Assembly: GCA_016786785.1 (NCBI GenBank)
Contig: JAEUVR010000224.1
Span: 1 to 46,519, forward strand
Direction of reading: 5' to 3'
Source of the DNA: Chitinophagaceae bacterium
GTDB lineage: Bacteria; Bacteroidota; Bacteroidia; Chitinophagales; Chitinophagaceae
DNA: 46,519 nucleotides
This document shows, one piece after another, positions 16,417 to 25,675 of this stretch. Below the pieces are notes generated by a model. The model saw only the letters and a program-made list of their open reading frames with translations, was not told where the DNA came from and did no database searches. Position 1 is the first letter of the stretch, and the number at the start of each line of letters is the position of its first letter. Position numbers and translations under genes: made by a program.

Positions 16417-17607
16417 TTATTTGCTTTCCACCGCAAAAACCAAAAGTTGGCTGAGCGATTCATCCTCTCCCATCGCCACATATTTGCCGTCTTCCGAGGC
16501 GATCAACGTAGCGATCCGAAAACCTCTCCATTTGATCCCCTGTTCGATACCAGGGGCTACCATATCAAATTCAGGATTTCCATAATCGAAAAATCCTTTA
16601 TTATTATCATAACTAAACAGGTGCGCATAACCGGGAGCGCCGCCGGATATGCCATAGAGCTTGCCGTCCCTTGCAAAAGCCAGTCCTTTAATATGCGGCA
16701 TCATGGCAGGTTTTCCAAGGTTCCTTATCTTTCTGGTTATAGGGTTCAATTCAAAGACCTGTCCGTCGCCGGCATTTCCTCCATAGAGTCTCCCGTCTTT
16801 TGCTTTTGCCCAGGATTCGACCTGGCCCAGCGATTTACGCCCCCATACTTCAGGAATGCTGTCGGATAAGACCTGGAAGCTTTGATTTTTAGGATCGAAA
16901 CAAAACAACTTATTGATGGGGAAGCTCCCGAAGATCAGCCCCTGGTTGCTTTCCACCAGCGCCTTGCATAAATAATCGTCGGGCTTAAGCAGATATTCGC
17001 CCAGCGTATGCAATTCCTTAGGGGTAGGAGCAATATCACGGAAAGTACGCGTCGCTTTTGTAGCGATATTATAGCTGAAGAATATCCCCGTAGGATAGCT
17101 GATGCCGTACAGCATATTTTTTTTCGCATCGATCGTCAGGGAGAAAATGCCTTCGTTAGGAATAGGGACGCCGAGATCCTGTATAGCTATTTCGCCGCGC
17201 GCATTCAGCTTTACGGCGATAAGATGCCCTCCTCCCTTAGATAGCTCATCCGGAATTGTTCCCGCATAATAAATACCGTTATTGCCCTTGCTGAAACCGC
17301 TCCTGATCCTTCTTTGACCGGGAATGGACTCGCTTATATCCTTAAAATTCGTCAGCTCGCGTTTAGAAAGCGAAGCGGTAAAAACAAAGGGGGCCAGCCC
17401 CTGGTTTGCCGAAGTGCCGCCGAGAATAAAATCGCCCGATATAGCCAAAGCAGTTATCGCATTCCTATTTATAGGAAGCCTTTTCATGGAAGGAGCATTT
17501 GCCAAAGAAACCTCAATGGCAAAAGCTTCTTTAGGCGTCCAAAAATCGTATTGCGCAGAAGATTGAAGAGCGCAGACGGCGAGCAGCGCTGCAAAAAATA
17601 TTTTCAT
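16417..17607 (-). CDS. Secreted beta-propeller-like protein, copy B of the short paralogue
   Basis: This 396-residue paralogue of the 13871-15064 product begins with a signal peptide (MKIFFAALLAVCALQSSAQ). It keeps the same ordered blocks: FAIEVSLANAPSMKRLPI, FTASLSKREL, YYAGTIPDELSKGGGHLIAV, PNEGIFSLTIDAKK, FCFDPKNQ, LGQVESWAKAKDGRLYGG, MMPHIKGLAFARDGKLYG and GKYVAMGEDESLSQLLVF. The start shares one base with the upstream stop (TAATG). Conservation between the copies is spread along the chain rather than limited to one patch, which argues that both are functional. I recognise no catalytic motif. Its neighbours suggest a role in handling the ligand of the SusC/SusD pair at 19157-24200. Confidence 0.7.
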   Translation of the reverse strand: MKIFFAALLAVCALQSSAQYDFWTPKEAFAIEVSLANAPSMKRLPINRNAITALAISGDFILGGTSANQGLAPFVFTASLSKRELTNFKDISESIPGQRRIRSGFSKGNNGIYYAGTIPDELSKGGGHLIAVKLNARGEIAIQDLGVPIPNEGIFSLTIDAKKNMLYGISYPTGIFFSYNIATKATRTFRDIAPTPKELHTLGEYLLKPDDYLCKALVESNQGLIFGSFPINKLFCFDPKNQSFQVLSDSIPEVWGRKSLGQVESWAKAKDGRLYGGNAGDGQVFELNPITRKIRNLGKPAMMPHIKGLAFARDGKLYGISGGAPGYAHLFSYDNNKGFFDYGNPEFDMVAPGIEQGIKWRGFRIATLIASEDGKYVAMGEDESLSQLLVFAVESK

Positions 17608-18929
17608 TATTGTACTGTTTTATCTGGATTAAACTTAACTAAGAAAGGCACGGTTGGATTATCTCCCAACTCGCCGAGGTTGCCGCTGTTCTTCTCGCTT
17701 TTCGGAACATTTCGTTTGCCGGCAAAATAAAGATTGCCTTCCTTATCTTTTGTATCGCAACCTGTCGCTTCTACAAATACAGTCGAGGGATATTCAAACA
17801 GTACTTTAGGTTTCCTGAGCTTAGGGTCAAACTCTACAAACAAAGAACGATTTTTTATCGCGTACATGCCATGCCCGCCAACCAGGTAATACAGCTTGCC
17901 ATTATTGCCGACATTCAGGTTTGGGATATAATACCTCCATTTTTCATTGCCTTCTATATCTATTGCCCCTCCGAGGTCCTCCACTCTTCCTATGCCATTC
18001 TCCTGGGGATAAAAAGCGATCACCTTGGCGCCATAGGTCATCAGGTAGATCACGCCGCGGGCTTCGTCTTTTGCAAAGGCGGTGATCCCGGTTACGATAT
18101 ACCCTCCCGGAGTGCCTTCAAATGCAGGAAGGCTGTTTTCGGCGAAGATCAGCTCGCCGGAGCTTTTTTCATATTTAACCAGTCGCTGCCGCCAGTCTAC
18201 GTAATAACAGTTCCCCCATTTGTCAGTAAAAAGCATCCTGGGCACATGCGTGCTGCCGAGCCTGCCAAGATCTTTAAGATCGTTTGATTGCAGATCATAT
18301 ACCAGGAAATGGACCTGCGGGTAGCTGATGGCGTATAGCTTTCCGGAAGCGGTGTCGATGTCTACGTCCTTAAAGCTTTCATACTGTAATCCCATTCCGA
18401 GATTGGTCAGTTTGTTTTCAACAGGATTCCATTTCAGCATAAAGCCGCCGGCATATCCTTTAGGGTTCTCCATAAAATATTCTTCGCGCGACTCTCCGCC
18501 ATCGGTTGCAAAGAACATCTCGCCGTTCTTTCCTGCGACAAATTTGGTGTGGATCTTGGCCTGCCATTGAAAATCCCGCAGCCGGGCCATATCGCTGATA
18601 AATCCTTTCAGCTGCATATTGTCCTTCGACGCATGGTATACGTACAAGGCCACTTTATCGCGGTGATCGGTAATGCCCACATATACGGTATTGTCGTAAG
18701 GGTTATATCCAATACTGTTCCAGGCGGAACTGCCTTCGGGGAAGCCCTGGTAATCAATAAAACGGATATTCTTTTCCGTTATCTCCTGCGCTACCGCCTT
18801 ACCGGCGTTAAAAATGCCTGCGACCAACAGCGCCGCAAGGAAAACTACCGTTTTTTGTAACGCTGGCCGATAGCCGGATATTTCCATTTCATTCCGGCGC
18901 ATAGGCAACCCTTTCATTTGCATATTCAT
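17607..18929 (-). CDS. Secreted beta-propeller-like protein, copy B of the long paralogue
   Basis: The 440-residue paralogue of the 15061-16371 product has a signal sequence around residues 25-48 (VVFLAALLVAGIF...AVAQ). Several in-frame ATGs near the start (MNMQMKG...) make the exact start uncertain. It shares with its paralogue the segments IRFIDYQGFPEGSSAWNSIG, ALYVYHAS, HTKFVAGKNGEMFFATDGG, LGRLGSTHVPRMLFTDKWGN and CYYVDWRQRLVKYEKSSGEL. It is the first gene after the terminator that ends the SusD gene. It therefore either has its own promoter in 18930-19099 or depends on read-through. The function is unknown; a propeller fold is inferred from the repeat pattern. Confidence 0.7.
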   Translation of the reverse strand: MNMQMKGLPMRRNEMEISGYRPALQKTVVFLAALLVAGIFNAGKAVAQEITEKNIRFIDYQGFPEGSSAWNSIGYNPYDNTVYVGITDHRDKVALYVYHASKDNMQLKGFISDMARLRDFQWQAKIHTKFVAGKNGEMFFATDGGESREEYFMENPKGYAGGFMLKWNPVENKLTNLGMGLQYESFKDVDIDTASGKLYAISYPQVHFLVYDLQSNDLKDLGRLGSTHVPRMLFTDKWGNCYYVDWRQRLVKYEKSSGELIFAENSLPAFEGTPGGYIVTGITAFAKDEARGVIYLMTYGAKVIAFYPQENGIGRVEDLGGAIDIEGNEKWRYYIPNLNVGNNGKLYYLVGGHGMYAIKNRSLFVEFDPKLRKPKVLFEYPSTVFVEATGCDTKDKEGNLYFAGKRNVPKSEKNSGNLGELGDNPTVPFLVKFNPDKTVQ

Positions 18930-19099
18930 CAGTTTATTGCATGGCTTTAATCATCTTCAAAAATATTAATAACGGGGGTATAAAGCCGTATTTATTTTCA
19001 GGCAAAAATCAACTAATGCCCGAGGAAGCGGCAAGGTATGCGTTAATATGATTATTGCCGGCCCGGAAAAATATTTCCGAATGAGATGAAGCCAAAACA

Positions 19100-19139
19100 A
19101 GCGCTTTCCCGGTATACAGATGCCTTCCGGGAAAGCGCT
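19100..19139 (-). terminator. Terminator behind the SusC/SusD operon
   Basis: AGCGCTTTCCCGG (19100-19112) and CCGGGAAAGCGCT (19127-19139) form a perfect 13-bp stem with a 14-nt loop. On the minus strand TTGTTTTGGC follows. It lies 17 bases behind the SusD stop, so it can uncouple SusC/SusD expression from the propeller genes. Confidence 0.75.
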
Positions 19140-19156
19140 AATTGTCTTATAAAATA

Positions 19157-20719
19157 TTAGTTCTTATCCCACCATAGAGGGGTGGTGATTTTATCCGGTC
19201 CGCCCAGCAGGCCGACTGCCGCTTCTACTGCAGGACCATTGTTCTGCTGTTCTGCGAGGAAAAAGGGCAGCCTCCTGATCCATTGCGTAGCAGGGTTCGT
19301 TACATCGGGGTTATCCGACTGTACAATAGGATACAGTTTATTGTAACGCCCCCTGCGGTGATCGGCCCAGGCTTCCAGTCCGTTGGGAAATAAAGCCAGC
19401 CATTTCTGGGTAGCGATCTGCTCTAACTGTACATTGATATCTCCCGCGTCAAACTTAACCGGTATATTGGAAACAGGCGGAGAAGCCATATAATCGCCGG
19501 GCGCTACGGGCGTTGTTGTGCCGTTAATATAGGCCTGGATCACGGTATTATCCGTAATTCCCCACTGGCGCATGGAATTGGTTATGCCCAGTTCATACAA
19601 CTCCTGGGCTGTTCCGCCCATATTCCATCCGAGCAGCGCGCCTTCCGCGCGCAGGAAATAGGCTTCCGCCGCGCACATCACCATGGCAGGAGTAGAAAAA
19701 TGATCGGCTATGCCGCCCGAAGCCAACGAGGTCCAACGAGCGCCCACATGCGAATTCGCATTGACTTTATTCGCATCAATAGCCAATTGTTCGGGATTCA
19801 GCCCATTCCGGAAACCCTCATAAGTGCCAGTGTTTTTTGCAGGCAGGAAGTAGATCGGCATTCTTGGATCATTGAATCCTTTTAGTATCGACTCCATGGT
19901 AGCGCTCATCCTGAACTCATTCCAATCCGACATTTGGGAAAGAAGGTTGTAATCGATTGTGTTTTTAGGTAACCACGTATCGTCGCCGGGGCTATCGGTA
20001 AATACCCCTCCTGCCAAAGCCGCTTCGCCCTCGGTCTTAGCCCGCGCAGGATCTACCTTGGAGATCCTTATGGCCAACCGGAGCCGGAACGTATTGGCAA
20101 ATTTTATCCACTTGTTTACGTCTCCCTTAAAAAACAAATCATACGAACCAAACGGTTTTTCAGATCTTTTACCTTCCAGGATCTGGACAGCCGCAGTAAC
20201 TCTCTTGAAAAAATCATCGTATATCTTATCCTGGGCATCATAAGGAACAGTAACATCCTGCAATCCCGCCTGGAAATAAGGTATAGGCCCAAAATAATCG
20301 GTGACTAAATGAAATGCATAGGCCCACATGATATTGGTTAAAGCCGCTTCAGCAGAGGAGGGGTCCTTTCTCTCCAGCAGTTCCAGCATTTGCGGCAATA
20401 CTCTCAAATAGATATAATCAAAAAGATACTGCCCACCGGTAGGCCCCGTATTATACCTGTCTGTATTGAAGTAGGTGGCATTATTCGCATAATATTGCGC
20501 ATACAGGTCCGCATAGAGATTCTGGGCAGACTGTTGTTCAAAGGGTATGCCGTTAAGCACCCTGGAAAACAGGAATGGCACTTCTGCCTCCGTTATATTG
20601 ACATTATCCCTTCGGGTATTGATCTTTCCGTAATCTTTAGTACAGGAGTTCAGTATAACGCCAGCCAAAACGGTTATACCTAAAAAACGTAATCTTTTAT
20701 ATAGCTTAGTCATTTTCAT
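19157..20719 (-). CDS. SusD/RagB-like outer-membrane lipoprotein (SusD-like 2 type)
   Basis: SusD-like proteins sit on the cell surface as a lid on a SusC channel and capture glycans or peptides. This one has 520 residues and starts with a lipoprotein signal ending LAGVILNSC (cysteine at 26). The helical TPR-type scaffold is visible in QNLYADLYAQYYANNATYF, LPQMLELLERKDPSSAEAAL and AYAFHLVTDYFGPIPY. The C-terminal IATQKWLALFPNGLEAWADHRR is the family's near-terminal block. The set of motifs fits the SusD-like 2 subgroup better than classical RagB. It starts 28 bases behind the SusC stop, so they form one operon; a terminator follows it. Confidence 0.9.
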   Translation of the reverse strand: MKMTKLYKRLRFLGITVLAGVILNSCTKDYGKINTRRDNVNITEAEVPFLFSRVLNGIPFEQQSAQNLYADLYAQYYANNATYFNTDRYNTGPTGGQYLFDYIYLRVLPQMLELLERKDPSSAEAALTNIMWAYAFHLVTDYFGPIPYFQAGLQDVTVPYDAQDKIYDDFFKRVTAAVQILEGKRSEKPFGSYDLFFKGDVNKWIKFANTFRLRLAIRISKVDPARAKTEGEAALAGGVFTDSPGDDTWLPKNTIDYNLLSQMSDWNEFRMSATMESILKGFNDPRMPIYFLPAKNTGTYEGFRNGLNPEQLAIDANKVNANSHVGARWTSLASGGIADHFSTPAMVMCAAEAYFLRAEGALLGWNMGGTAQELYELGITNSMRQWGITDNTVIQAYINGTTTPVAPGDYMASPPVSNIPVKFDAGDINVQLEQIATQKWLALFPNGLEAWADHRRGRYNKLYPIVQSDNPDVTNPATQWIRRLPFFLAEQQNNGPAVEAAVGLLGGPDKITTPLWWDKN

Positions 20720-20747
20720 ACATCTTTAATTTTAGGGTAAACAACGT

Positions 20748-23700
20748 TTAGAAAGTCAGTTGGAGATTGAGCCCAACGCTGCGGGTGGAAGGCATGAGCC
20801 CATATTCATTTCCTACCTGGTTATTGCCTATGCTTCCAATATCAGGGTCCATCCACATTTTCCTTTTGCTCAGGCCCGGAATATCCAGTTTGGAACTGCC
20901 GCGATAGATCCAGAATAAGTTACGGGCTACCGCCGACAAGCGCGCGGTCTTGATCATCTTGGCCTTAACGGGAAAATCATAGCCAAGGGACAGTTCTCTT
21001 ACCCTGAAACTGGTGGCATCGTATGTAAAGAACTCCCCTACTCCGTTACGCTGGCTGGATACGATTTGCCAGAATTGCTGCGCAGTAATTCCCTGCGTCA
21101 CAGGATTGCCATCTGCATTGACTCCTCCGAGTACCCAACCTCCCTCGCGATGGGCGGCGGTAGCTTCCGTAACGCCGTTGTGAGCGAGGTTCATCTCCGT
21201 TCCTGAAACAGCAATACCCCCGATCCTTCCGTCAACTAAAATCCTCAATGCAAAATGACCATAGGTAAATGAGTTGCTCAGACCCACTCTTGCCTTCGGT
21301 TGAAAGTTCCCAATAAAGGAATCCGGTCGATTCATTCTATCGCTTGTCATAGGTCTTCCCAAGTCATCTACGATATATTGCCCCTTGTCATTCTTTAACC
21401 ATGTTTTCGAATAGAGATCTCCGAAGCTGCCGCCCACCATAACCCGGGGTTGCGCTCCCCAGTTAATAATCCCCTGGTTCATTATTTTGATTTGATCGGT
21501 CAGCTCAATGATCTTATTCCGGTTCATGCCAAAATTGAAATCCACGCTCCATCCAAACTTTGCATTTCGCACAGGGGTGGCATTGAGTACCACTTCAATA
21601 CCCTGGTTCTGCACATTTCCCGCATTAATATACCGGGTACTGTAACCTGTCGCCACGGTAATAGGCACAGAAAACAACTGGTTCATTGCATTGGATTTAT
21701 AATAGTTCAATGAAACGCCCAGCCTGTTGTCCAGGAACCTGGCCTCTATTCCGCCCTCGATCGTCTTTACGATCTCAGGTTTCAGATCGGTTGCAGGCAG
21801 AACGGCTCCTCTTCCGATAGACCCTGCGCCCACGCCTGGTATAAACATATTAACGGTGGTCAACAATCCGAACTCTCCTCCGTTGCCCACTTCAGAATAA
21901 TTGACAAAAGCTTTTAAATAATTAATGCCGGAAGGAAGAACGAACATATCCGACAAGATCCCCGAAAGTCCAAATGAATAATACAAATAGTTATACGGAC
22001 TAGGTAATCTTGAATCCCAGTCGTTCCTCACCGTGCCCTCCAAAAACAAATAATCTTTAAACGATATGCTGGTAAGACCAAAAACAGACGGCGTCCGAAT
22101 CTGTTCGCCGCCATGGGTAATCTGCGGCGCAGTGGCCATAGCGAGATTAAAATTATTGGGAATTCTTAATCCATTCGCCAGGTTTGTTAAAGTCTCCAGC
22201 CTATAGTCTTTATATATGGTTCCTAAATGGTAGTTCACCTTAATATCCTTTCCTATCTTATTGTTTCCTTCCAACATCAGGTCGAACCACTGCTGTAGGG
22301 CCCGGGTATTCATCACCTCGTATCTGCCCCCGGCCTGTGGCGCCCAGGATACCGTACCCTCGTAAGTTCTCCAATCAGCCAACTGCTCGTAATAATCGAT
22401 ATTGGCGCTTCCCCTTATGCTTAACCAGTCCGTTATTTTATACTGGGCTCTCAGGAAACCAACAATGCTATTTCTCGTTTGATTATGCCGGTCGTTATTC
22501 ACTATCCAATAGGGGTTAGAATAAACGCCAGCAGCAGGGGTGGGCCAGGGCGCCAGTACGGGTACTCCCACGCTATTAATATTCTGGTAATGCCTGGCCA
22601 TTGCCGTAGTTACATTTCTCGGTATCTTATACGCGTCAAACAAAGGAGTATTGCCTTCTCCATACCGGGGGACGGAATTGATTTGCCTGCGGTGATAAGT
22701 GATTTTGGCATCAGTAGAAAATCTTTCGCCGACCTGGTTGGTGATGCGTAAGTTTATAATATGGCTCATTAACTTATTATTGGGTATAATACCCTCTACT
22801 GCATTGTTGACATAAGACAGATAGGTCTGCGCTTTCTCAGATCCTGCAGAAATACCGATCGCGTTGTTAAAGGTCATGCCGGTATTAAAAAAGTCGTTGA
22901 TATTATTTGGTTGAGCCGAATAGACAGCCGGATTGCCATGGTAATCGGTGTACGCCTGCCCTTCCATTTTAGGGCCCCAGTTGGAGCCTGAGGAAGGATC
23001 GATCACTCCGGTTCCCCCGCCTTGTCCGTATTGATTCTGCACACTGGGCAGGGCAAAAGGCCTTTCCAGAACCATCCCTGAATTCACATCCACTTTGACG
23101 CCTCCCTTAGCGCCTTTCTTGGTAGTGATCAATATTACGCCGCCGCCCGCATCGGGGCCATATAGGGTTGCCCCGGTAGCGCCGTTGAGCACGGTCATCG
23201 ATTCAATATTATCCGGATTAATTCCTTGCATGTTAGCCGGAATACCGTCAACCACAATCAATGCGCTGCTGTTCTTGGTAAGAGACTTATTGCCCCTTAA
23301 TATGATCTTCGCAGGTCCGCCAACGCCCTCCGAACCTTGAATGATCAGCGCATTGGCAACCTTGCCCTGTAAGGAATTCAATACATTATTGGGATCCCGT
23401 ACCTCGGTCAGGGTGGTCGGATTTATTTTTTGGGTAGTGTAGCTAAGCGATTTGGCTTCCCTGCTGATCCCCAGCGCCGTTACTACCACCTCTTCCATAC
23501 CCGTAGCGCTGCTGATCAATTGGGCATTCAGGGTGGTTCGGCCATTCAGCACAAGTTCCTGCTCTTGGTAACCCACGGCGCTGATCACTAAGGTTGCATT
23601 TTCGCCTACATTCCTTAATAGGAAATCACCCTGCGCATTGGTATAGGTGCCGTTCTGCGTGCCCTTGATCAAAATGGAAGCGGACTCGACCGGCTCATTC

Positions 23701-24200
23701 CGGTCATTGGTAATACGGCCGCGGACAGTGGTGTCAGCCGGCAATACTGTTTCATAAACAAACTGCGACGCCGCATCAGCAGACTGGTTGCGGTAAATAA
23801 TGATGGCATTGTTCTGCCTGCGGAAATCCAGCCTAGTATTGGAAAGGACCAACTGGAGCGTTTTTTCCAGGGTGCGCGTGGCTCTATGCAGACTGATGGC
23901 CTCATACTTGTTCACGTCTTCCAAAGTATACGCGATCCGAAAACCTGAAAGATCTTCGATCTTTTTCAGCGCATTGGACAGGCTTTCCTTCTGAAGCCCA
24001 AGCGTTATTTTTTTATCTTCCATTCCCTGCCCGTAACCCGGACCGGCAAAAAGAAGCTGCCCTGTCAGCAGCACAATAAAAAATGAACAAACGCTTATCT
24101 TCATGAGAAGCCTAATTTGTTGATAGTTAATGACCGTAGTAAGCCTTTGCCTGGCAAAGGACATTTTACGTAAAACAGTTGTTTTTTGCATAAATTGCAA
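20748..24200 (-). CDS. SusC/RagA TonB-linked outer-membrane transporter with N-terminal STN signalling domain
   Basis: The 1150-residue protein has a long N-terminus with a signal sequence near residues 33-58 (MKISVCSFFIVLLTGQLLF). An STN (secretin/TonB short) domain at about 65-140 follows (KITLGLQKESLSNALKKIED). Next come a carboxypeptidase-regulatory-like domain (GRITNDRNEPVESASILIKG), the SusC plug (ALIVVDGIPANMQGINPDNI, GATLYGPDAGGGVILITTKKG) and a beta-barrel ending RSVGLNLQLTF. The STN domain is the contact point for an anti-sigma factor, and a FecR-type gene and an ECF sigma gene lie directly upstream. Uptake of its ligand should therefore induce the locus. The ligand is not predictable, but the DUF4091 enzyme downstream points to a glycan. 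Confidence 0.93.
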   Translation of the reverse strand: MQFMQKTTVLRKMSFARQRLTTVINYQQIRLLMKISVCSFFIVLLTGQLLFAGPGYGQGMEDKKITLGLQKESLSNALKKIEDLSGFRIAYTLEDVNKYEAISLHRATRTLEKTLQLVLSNTRLDFRRQNNAIIIYRNQSADAASQFVYETVLPADTTVRGRITNDRNEPVESASILIKGTQNGTYTNAQGDFLLRNVGENATLVISAVGYQEQELVLNGRTTLNAQLISSATGMEEVVVTALGISREAKSLSYTTQKINPTTLTEVRDPNNVLNSLQGKVANALIIQGSEGVGGPAKIILRGNKSLTKNSSALIVVDGIPANMQGINPDNIESMTVLNGATGATLYGPDAGGGVILITTKKGAKGGVKVDVNSGMVLERPFALPSVQNQYGQGGGTGVIDPSSGSNWGPKMEGQAYTDYHGNPAVYSAQPNNINDFFNTGMTFNNAIGISAGSEKAQTYLSYVNNAVEGIIPNNKLMSHIINLRITNQVGERFSTDAKITYHRRQINSVPRYGEGNTPLFDAYKIPRNVTTAMARHYQNINSVGVPVLAPWPTPAAGVYSNPYWIVNNDRHNQTRNSIVGFLRAQYKITDWLSIRGSANIDYYEQLADWRTYEGTVSWAPQAGGRYEVMNTRALQQWFDLMLEGNNKIGKDIKVNYHLGTIYKDYRLETLTNLANGLRIPNNFNLAMATAPQITHGGEQIRTPSVFGLTSISFKDYLFLEGTVRNDWDSRLPSPYNYLYYSFGLSGILSDMFVLPSGINYLKAFVNYSEVGNGGEFGLLTTVNMFIPGVGAGSIGRGAVLPATDLKPEIVKTIEGGIEARFLDNRLGVSLNYYKSNAMNQLFSVPITVATGYSTRYINAGNVQNQGIEVVLNATPVRNAKFGWSVDFNFGMNRNKIIELTDQIKIMNQGIINWGAQPRVMVGGSFGDLYSKTWLKNDKGQYIVDDLGRPMTSDRMNRPDSFIGNFQPKARVGLSNSFTYGHFALRILVDGRIGGIAVSGTEMNLAHNGVTEATAAHREGGWVLGGVNADGNPVTQGITAQQFWQIVSSQRNGVGEFFTYDATSFRVRELSLGYDFPVKAKMIKTARLSAVARNLFWIYRGSSKLDIPGLSKRKMWMDPDIGSIGNNQVGNEYGLMPSTRSVGLNLQLTF

Positions 24201-24236
24201 ATGGTTTAAATGTTACATACTAATGTTTATAACCGC

Positions 24237-24269
24237 AGCCCCTTTAATCTTTCCACGGACGGAGGGGCT
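24237..24269 (+). other. Hairpin in the SusC 5' region, oriented as a plus-strand terminator
   Basis: AGCCCCT (24237-24243) pairs with AGGGGCT (24263-24269) across 19 nt, and TTTTTCAT continues on the plus strand. For the minus-strand SusC message it is an untranslated-leader stem lying 36 bases before the ATG and without a T tract. The 277-base gap 24201-24477 between the FecR-type gene and SusC shows no other clear signal. Confidence 0.4.
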
Positions 24270-24477
24270 TTTTCATGAATACGTTTCCGTATTGACGACT
24301 ATGTTGAATCCTTTTTGATCATAGCAGATGGTTTAGTTTTAGTTATGAAAATCTCATGAGACGCCGGCATGTTGAATACCTATGTCTATTTTTTTAATTT
24401 GTTGATTGATCGCTCCCTAAACTACTCCAGCCTTTGAATGCTTAGGCGCTACCATCGCCGGGCAGTTCTCCGTACGC

Positions 24478-25521
24478 CTAGTCATCGCAACCTTCTCCAT
24501 CCAACACGATGGTCCCATCGGTTAACTCCTGGTATGAGCCGTTACGGATCCCGCTCAGCACGCTCGCCACCTGCTCTATTTTTTCTGTTCCGGAGAAAGA
24601 AGCCCGTATCTTACAATTCTTTAAAGCCTGGTTCTTAAACTTAACCGGCACCCCATACCGTTTGCTTAGCATAGCGGCAATCTCTTCAAAGGAAACGCCA
24701 TTAAAAACCATATCTTCCTTGGTCCAGTCGGTAACAAGGGTATTAGCATTCACCGTTTGCTGCGCTGTTTTGGCGTCAGGCAAACTGTATTGCACCTGCT
24801 GGTCCGGCGTCAGCACCGCCAGCAGCTTTGATTCATCCTCGACCTTCACCCTACCGCGGGTTACCGATACCACCACATGCTTAGCATCCGCCTTAATGTT
24901 GAAAGAAGTGCCTAACACAGTGGTTTTTACCTTACCGGTATGAATGATAAAGGGTTTATCAGGATTATGGGCTATATCGAAATAAGCTTCTCCTTCCAAC
25001 CTCACTTCCCTGGTAGGACCGTCAAATGATTTTACATAATCCAGCTTACTACCGGCATGAAGCACTACCGAACTGCCATCGGGAAGCGTGATATTCCGGA
25101 TATGATCAAATGCGCCTACAACGGGAGAAATTATTTTTTCTGCAGGCTGGGCTTCGGCAATAACCGGGGAAGATTTCCGGGGCGCCATCCACACAAAAAG
25201 ACCGGTAGTCGCTACGGCGATTACCGCAGCTGCGATAGCCAGCTTCCTTTTCAGGTTAAGGAAATGCCCCCGGTGAACAGGGATCTTCGGCGTTTCTTCT
25301 TCAAGAATAAACTGCAGCCTTGATTCCAGCCTTTGTGTTAAAGAAGCGTCCAGATGGTCAACCCCCGGGTTTTCTGCTACCTGCCGGCCGATCAGCTCCA
25401 GGGCAAGCGCCTTGTACTCGCCGGTTTTCATTAATTCCATCAAATAGTCAACCTCGCCGGGAGAACACCTGCCATCCAGGTATTTTTGAAATAGATCGGT
25501 AAAATATTGGGGATTAGCCAC
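24478..25521 (-). CDS. FecR-family anti-sigma factor
   Basis: This inner-membrane protein receives the signal from the STN domain of the SusC transporter and releases its sigma factor. It has 347 residues. A cytoplasmic N-terminal region of about 85 residues has the sequence YLDGRCSPGEVDYLMELMKTG typical of FecR_N. A single membrane segment follows at about 91-110 (KLAIAAAVIAVATTGLFVWM). The periplasmic FecR domain (ITLPDGSSVVLHAGSKLDY, REVRLEGEAYFDIAHNPDKP, VLGTSFNIKA) is then followed by a C-terminal DUF4974-type domain (MVFNGVSFEEIAAMLSKRYG). The gap to the sigma gene is 154 bases and to SusC 277 bases. The order sigma-FecR-SusC-SusD is the standard one for this signalling system. Confidence 0.93.
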   Translation of the reverse strand: MANPQYFTDLFQKYLDGRCSPGEVDYLMELMKTGEYKALALELIGRQVAENPGVDHLDASLTQRLESRLQFILEEETPKIPVHRGHFLNLKRKLAIAAAVIAVATTGLFVWMAPRKSSPVIAEAQPAEKIISPVVGAFDHIRNITLPDGSSVVLHAGSKLDYVKSFDGPTREVRLEGEAYFDIAHNPDKPFIIHTGKVKTTVLGTSFNIKADAKHVVVSVTRGRVKVEDESKLLAVLTPDQQVQYSLPDAKTAQQTVNANTLVTDWTKEDMVFNGVSFEEIAAMLSKRYGVPVKFKNQALKNCKIRASFSGTEKIEQVASVLSGIRNGSYQELTDGTIVLDGEGCDD

Positions 25522-25675
25522 AGCTTCTTTTAATAAAGACTGCCCAAATGAAAAAAATACCGGTCGGCCGGAAAAAAATATTATTCGGGGGATAAACAGG
25601 GGCTATTTCGCGCGGGAAATCTACAGCGATCATCGGGAAACGCTATGCGATTTCGCTGGATAAACCGGAGCTATT

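Noticed and set aside
15061-18929. Possibility that the repeated propeller genes are an assembly duplicate
   Set aside because: The copies differ throughout at the protein level and have different junctions (4-base and 1-base overlaps), so they are genuine diverged paralogues.
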